Source: Cupriavidus sp. D384
GTDB lineage: Bacteria > Pseudomonadota > Gammaproteobacteria > Burkholderiales > Burkholderiaceae
Assembly: GCF_001652915.1 (NCBI RefSeq)
Contig: NZ_BBQI01000102.1
Location: forward strand, 124,001 to 188,000
Direction: 5' to 3'
Length of the DNA stretch: 64,000 nt
Each line of letters opens with the position of its first letter. Position 1 is the first letter of the stretch. The notes under the pieces are model-generated. The model did no database searches. It was not told where the DNA came from and was given only the letters and a program-made list of their open reading frames with translations. This document shows positions 60,516 to 64,000 of the stretch, in pieces. The translations under genes were made by a program, and so were the position numbers.

Positions 60516-61451
60516 CTAGCGGGTTTGCAATGCTGGTGGCGCCAGTGAACCGCCTTCTGCAATTCTTTCCTTGACGATCTCGCGCAGCACGTCGGCCACG
60601 GCCTCTGCCGCGTTGGACCTTGGCAGGGCGCGCGGCCAGCACAGCGACAGCGTGCGCCGCAGCTCCGGCACGATGCGCCGGCGCGGCACGGCGGCGTCGC
60701 TTTCGTCGAGCGATGAGGCCGGCAGGATCGTGCAGGCCAGCCCCTCGCGGGCGGCGGCCAGCAGGAACGGCAGCGAATCCAGGTCGGCCACCACGTTCAG
60801 GTCGATCCCGGCCTGGGCAAAGCGCCGCTCCACCACCTCGCGCAGGCCCTGCGATCCGCTGGGCAGCACCAGCGGGATGCCGTCGAGCGCCTTGAGCGCC
60901 ACCGTCTCGGCGGCCTTGCCGCGTGGCGCCGGGCCGGGCGGCGCGCCGATCAGGTACAGCGGTTCGCTGGCCAGCGGCTCGGGCTCCACGGCGCGCGACG
61001 GTGTATCGCGGAACAGGATGGCAAAGTCGAGCCGGTTCTGGTTCAGCAATTCGGAGATATAGCCGCTCATGCTCTCGAACAGCTGCAGCCGTACCTGCGG
61101 ATAGCGCTCTCGCACCGCACGCACCAAGGCCATGCCGAAGGCGGCGGCGGCCGTGGTGGGCAGTCCGATGGCTACGGTGCCCGAGACCTCGGTGCCGGCC
61201 ACGCGCACGTCGGCCCCGGCAATCTCGATCTGGCGCAGGATATTGCGCACATGCCGGTAGAGCGTCTTGCCGGCTTCCGTGGGGCGCACGCCCTTGGCGC
61301 CACGATGTACCAGCGGCACGCCGAACTCGTCTTCCAGCGCGGCCAGTTGCTGCGACAACGCGGGCTGTGCCACGCACACCACCTCGGCGGCACGGGTCAG
61401 GCTGCCGTGGTCGACGATGGCCACGAAATAGCGCATGGCGCGGATGTCCAT
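60516..61451 (-). CDS. LysR-type transcriptional regulator
   Basis: 311 residues starting MDIRAMRYFVAIVDHGSLT; winged HTH with SLTRAAEVVCVAQPALSQQLAALE, then a co-inducer domain (GTVAIGLPTTAAAAFGMALV, ILFRDTPSR, GIPLVLPSGSQGL). It resembles the Nac/Cbl side of the family in its MRYF start. Divergent from the CoA-transferase/CitE pair, the usual LysR target arrangement, and also upstream of the efflux operon. The start at 61451 has GGAG upstream. Confidence 0.92.
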   Translation of the reverse strand: MDIRAMRYFVAIVDHGSLTRAAEVVCVAQPALSQQLAALEDEFGVPLVHRGAKGVRPTEAGKTLYRHVRNILRQIEIAGADVRVAGTEVSGTVAIGLPTTAAAAFGMALVRAVRERYPQVRLQLFESMSGYISELLNQNRLDFAILFRDTPSRAVEPEPLASEPLYLIGAPPGPAPRGKAAETVALKALDGIPLVLPSGSQGLREVVERRFAQAGIDLNVVADLDSLPFLLAAAREGLACTILPASSLDESDAAVPRRRIVPELRRTLSLCWPRALPRSNAAEAVADVLREIVKERIAEGGSLAPPALQTR

Positions 61452-61606
61452 GATGACGGGTCTCCCCCCTCGGCTTATCAGATATGAAAACTCCAGGGTA
61501 TTGATTCTACTTATGGTGCCTTCCGCAATCCCTATTTCACATGGCTGGCGGCCGCGGGTAGATTGTCGGCATCGCGCCATGCGCATCTTTCGCCCCCGAC
61601 ACTGCC
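61452..61606. promoter_or_regulatory. Divergent promoter region of LysR and CoA-transferase genes
   Basis: 155 bp with an AT-rich core at about 61473-61515 (CTTATCAGATATGAAAACTC and following), much less GC-rich than the rest. LysR proteins bind such regions through T-N11-A sites, but no single site could be chosen with confidence. Confidence 0.5.
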
Positions 61607-62779
61607 ATGTCCAGACCGCTTGAAGGCATCACCGTCGTCTCGCTCGAACAGGCCATCGCCGCGCCGTTCTGCACCCGCCAGCTGGCCGACCTGGGCGCCC
61701 GCGTCATCAAGATCGAACGCCCGGGCCCTGGCGATTTCGCACGCGCGTATGACACCCGGGTGCGCGGGCAGTCGTCGCACTTCGTCTGGACCAACCGCTC
61801 GAAGGAAAGCCTGACGCTGGACGTCAAGGCGCCGGGCGCCGCGCCGGTGCTGGAGGCCCTGCTGGAAAAGACCGACGTGCTGGTGCAGAACCTGGCGCCG
61901 GGGGCATCCGCGCGGCTGGGGCTCGACCATGAAACGCTGTCGAAGCGCTATCCGCGCCTGATCGTCTGCGATATCTCGGGCTACGGTGGCGACGGCCCTT
62001 ACCGCGACAAGAAGGCCTACGACCTGCTGGTGCAGAGCGAATCGGGCTTCGTGTCCGTGACCGGCACGCCCGACGAGGGGGTCAAGGCCGGAGCCTCGGT
62101 GGCGGACATCGCCGCCGGCATGTACGCCTACAGCAACGTGCTGGCGGCGCTGATCGAGCGCGGCCAGACCGGGCGCGGCAAGCGCATCGACGTGTCGATG
62201 CTTGAATCGATGGTCGAATGGATGAGCTTCCCGATGTACTACGCGTTCGAAGGCGCCGAGCCGCCGCCGCGCGCCGGTGCCGCACACGCGACGATCTATC
62301 CCTACGGGCCGTTCCCGACCGGCGACGGCAAGACCGTGATGCTGGGCCTGCAGAACGAGCGCGAATGGGCGGTGTTCTGCAAGGTGGTGCTGCAGGAACC
62401 CGAACTGGCCACGCAGGCCGCGTTTGCCACGAACAGCCTGCGCAGCGCCAACCGCGCCCAGTTGCGGGCCCGCATCGTCGAAGCCTTCGGCCGGCTCAGC
62501 GCCACCGAGGTGGTGGCGCGCCTGGAAGAAGCGAAGATCGCCAATGCCAGCGTCAACACCATGGCCGATGTGTGGCATCACCCGCAACTGGCCGCCCGCG
62601 ACCGCTGGCGCCAGGTGGATACCCCGGCCGGCCCGATTCCGGCGCTGCTGCCGCCGGGCATGACCGACGCGCGGATGGACGCCGTGCCGGGCGTCGGCCA
62701 GCACACCGACGCCATCCTGGCCGAAGTGGGCTGCAGCGCGGCGCAGATCGCCAGCCTGCACGCCGACGGCGTGGTCTGA
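61607..62779 (+). CDS. CaiB/BaiF-family CoA-transferase
   Basis: 390 residues of a type III CoA-transferase. N-terminal PLEGITVVSLEQAIAAPFCTRQLADLGA, WTNRSKESLTLDVKAPGA and the catalytic-Asp region CDISGYGGDGPYRDKKAYDLLVQSESGFVS, SYMLESMVEW-like DVSMLESMVEWMSFP. It would move CoA from a donor such as succinyl-CoA to an organic acid. Followed after 9 nt by a CitE-like lyase, so the pair likely activates and then cleaves a dicarboxylic acid. Confidence 0.92.
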   Translation: MSRPLEGITVVSLEQAIAAPFCTRQLADLGARVIKIERPGPGDFARAYDTRVRGQSSHFVWTNRSKESLTLDVKAPGAAPVLEALLEKTDVLVQNLAPGASARLGLDHETLSKRYPRLIVCDISGYGGDGPYRDKKAYDLLVQSESGFVSVTGTPDEGVKAGASVADIAAGMYAYSNVLAALIERGQTGRGKRIDVSMLESMVEWMSFPMYYAFEGAEPPPRAGAAHATIYPYGPFPTGDGKTVMLGLQNEREWAVFCKVVLQEPELATQAAFATNSLRSANRAQLRARIVEAFGRLSATEVVARLEEAKIANASVNTMADVWHHPQLAARDRWRQVDTPAGPIPALLPPGMTDARMDAVPGVGQHTDAILAEVGCSAAQIASLHADGVV

Positions 62780-62788
62780 GGAGGCGGC

Positions 62789-63631
62789 ATGAGCACAACC
62801 CCTGCCCGTGCGCGCGTCCCGCGCAGCTATCTGTTTGTGCCGGCGTCGCGCCCGGAACGTATTGGCAAGGCAATTGCGGCGGGTGCCGACGCCGTGATCG
62901 TCGACCTGGAAGACGCCGTCGCGCCGGATGCCAAGACCGAAGCGCGCAACGGGATGACTGCCGTATGGCGCTCACTGCAGGCGCAGGCCGACTCGGCTGG
63001 CGTGGCGCTGCTGCTCCGCGTGAATGGCGCCGATACGGCGTACTTTGCCGACGATCTGGCGTTTTGCCAGATGCAGGCCGTGCAGGCCATTGTCCTGCCG
63101 AAGGCTGACAAGGCGTCGCTGGCGGCCCTGCGCGCCGTGCTGCCGGATACCCCGTGCCATGCCTTGCTGGAAACCGCTGCCGGTTTTGTCGATCTCCCCG
63201 ATGTGGCGCGTGCGCCCGGCGTCACGCGTCTGCTATTTGGCAGCATCGACCTGATGTTCGATCTCGATGTGGTGGATGACGACCTGCCGCTGCATGCCTG
63301 CCGCAGTGCGCTGGTGCTTCACTCCCGAGCCGCCGGCCTGCCCGCGCCGGTGGATGGCGTGTGCACCGCCATCGGCGACGCCCAGGCTCTGGCCGCCGAT
63401 ACGTTGCGTGGACGCCGCTTCGGATTTGGCGCCAAGCTGCTGATTCACCCGAACCAGATAGCCGGCGTGCATGAGGCGCTGGCGCCTTCCGCTGCCGAAG
63501 TGTCTTGGGCCCGGCGCGTGGTGGAGCAGGCTGCCGCCGCCCAGGGGGCAGCGATTGCCGTCGACGGGAAAATGGTCGACCGGCCGGTGCTAGAGCGTGC
63601 GCAAAGAATCGTGGAAGCCGCAGCCAGTTAA
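62789..63631 (+). CDS. HpcH/HpaI (CitE-type) aldolase/lyase
   Basis: 280 residues. RSYLFVPASRPERIGKAIAAG, VDLEDAVAPDAKTEAR, ETAAGFVDLPDVAR with the metal-binding Glu, LFGSIDLMFDLDV and FGAKLLIHPNQIAGVHEAL match CitE-like lyases that split malyl-CoA, citramalyl-CoA or similar. GAGGAGG precedes the ATG. The usual third partner for itaconate-type breakdown, a hydratase, is not in the window. Confidence 0.92.
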   Translation: MSTTPARARVPRSYLFVPASRPERIGKAIAAGADAVIVDLEDAVAPDAKTEARNGMTAVWRSLQAQADSAGVALLLRVNGADTAYFADDLAFCQMQAVQAIVLPKADKASLAALRAVLPDTPCHALLETAAGFVDLPDVARAPGVTRLLFGSIDLMFDLDVVDDDLPLHACRSALVLHSRAAGLPAPVDGVCTAIGDAQALAADTLRGRRFGFGAKLLIHPNQIAGVHEALAPSAAEVSWARRVVEQAAAAQGAAIAVDGKMVDRPVLERAQRIVEAAAS

Positions 63632-63932
63632 TATTCGATTAATGTTTTAACGGAAAAACATCCCACACGGTCATTTACGTTTGCGACACGCCAATCGGTG
63701 TTTTCCCTGACCGGTGGGTTCGACGCAAATGCCGAAATTTGTCGGCAGGATGAAAGCCGCTTGTAATCAAGATGCTGTCAAATGCGCATGGGAGATCGTG
63801 CGCTGTCCGGCATAAGGAATAAAGGGGCGCCATTCGGGCAAGCAAGAACAATAAAAGTCACTTGCCCGGTGCACCATTCGGGTGGCACGGTCGTTTACTG
63901 CAGACTGAAAGTCGACTTGAGCCAGACTGATC
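63632..63932 (+). other. 301-bp intergenic region with possible structured leader
   Basis: CGGGCAAG (63835-63842) and CTTGCCCG (63861-63868) form an 8-bp stem. CCATTCGGG occurs twice, at 63830 and 63874. The region precedes the partial gene at 63933 and could form a structured 5' leader; no known riboswitch class is recognised. Confidence 0.4.
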
Positions 63933-64000
63933 GTGCATTTTCCTGTTTCCCGTGCCGCCGCGGCAACGCTGCTTGCCCTGGTGGCCAGCGCTGGTCACGC
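63933..64000 (+). CDS. Start of a secreted protein (cut by window edge)
   Basis: GTG at 63933 opens a frame reading VHFPVSRAAAATLLALVASAG and on to the edge: a basic/hydrophobic signal peptide start. Only 22 codons are visible, with no clear ribosome site. A Bug protein or porin would fit the neighbourhood but cannot be shown. Confidence 0.4.
   Translation, partial: MHFPVSRAAAATLLALVASAGH

Noticed and set aside
1..64000. Mobile elements, CRISPR arrays, tRNA or rRNA genes
   Set aside because: No transposase, integrase, regularly spaced repeats or cloverleaf/rRNA sequence could be recognised on reading the window.

Overview
The window is GC-rich, densely coded bacterial DNA whose gene families point to a betaproteobacterium of the Burkholderiaceae, most likely Cupriavidus or a close relative. 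The evidence is four Bug/TctC-type solute-binding proteins without their membrane partners, tandem SfnB-type oxidoreductases, FixJ-type regulators, a PHB-depolymerase-fold esterase and a large accessory gene load. This is inference from gene content, not a sequence match. I saw no rRNA, tRNA, CRISPR array, insertion sequence or phage gene.

Positions 1-20,000 look like an organosulfur and small-molecule scavenging region. It holds a class I aminotransferase (cut by the left edge), two tandem family 3 solute-binding proteins, three Bug proteins, two NtaA/SnaA/DszA-type flavin monooxygenases, a decayed SsuD-like monooxygenase and two SfnB-type proteins. A fatty-acid desaturase overlapping a PhnD-like binding protein sits inside it. 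No ABC permease or ATPase is present, so the binding proteins must use partners elsewhere.

Positions 10,582-40,044 hold an unusual signalling region: two giant proteins (1739 and 1852 aa) with the layout kinase-like domain / AAA ATPase / helical repeats / GAF / (PAS) / histidine kinase, and three response regulators (two FixJ-type, one receiver-only). Both kinase-like domains have lost catalytic residues, while the ATPase and histidine kinase motifs are intact. Between them lie poxB and a same-strand block of candidate target genes: YcaC-like hydrolase, Tat-exported alpha/beta hydrolase, Tat-exported amidohydrolase with a Cys/His-rich tail, DoxX protein, an MFS carrier fused to a monooxygenase-like domain, XapX protein and porin. 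A TTGGTAT element lies upstream of all three response-regulator loci and is a candidate shared operator.

Positions 40,000-55,000 carry mostly independent units: an Hsp70-like protein, a ketopantoate reductase, two c-di-GMP enzymes, a 5'-nucleotidase scar, a P450 with an ABM-domain partner, a PHB-depolymerase-type esterase, a ferredoxin/IMPACT pair, a PhoX phosphatase behind a well-formed Pho box, a DUF938 methyltransferase and a TauE/SafE carrier.

Positions 55,000-64,000 hold a Bug protein, a complete EmrAB/OprM-type tripartite efflux operon whose three genes overlap by 4 nt each (the middle one starting at TTG), and a LysR regulator divergent from a CoA-transferase/CitE-type lyase pair. The window ends just inside another gene that begins with a signal peptide.
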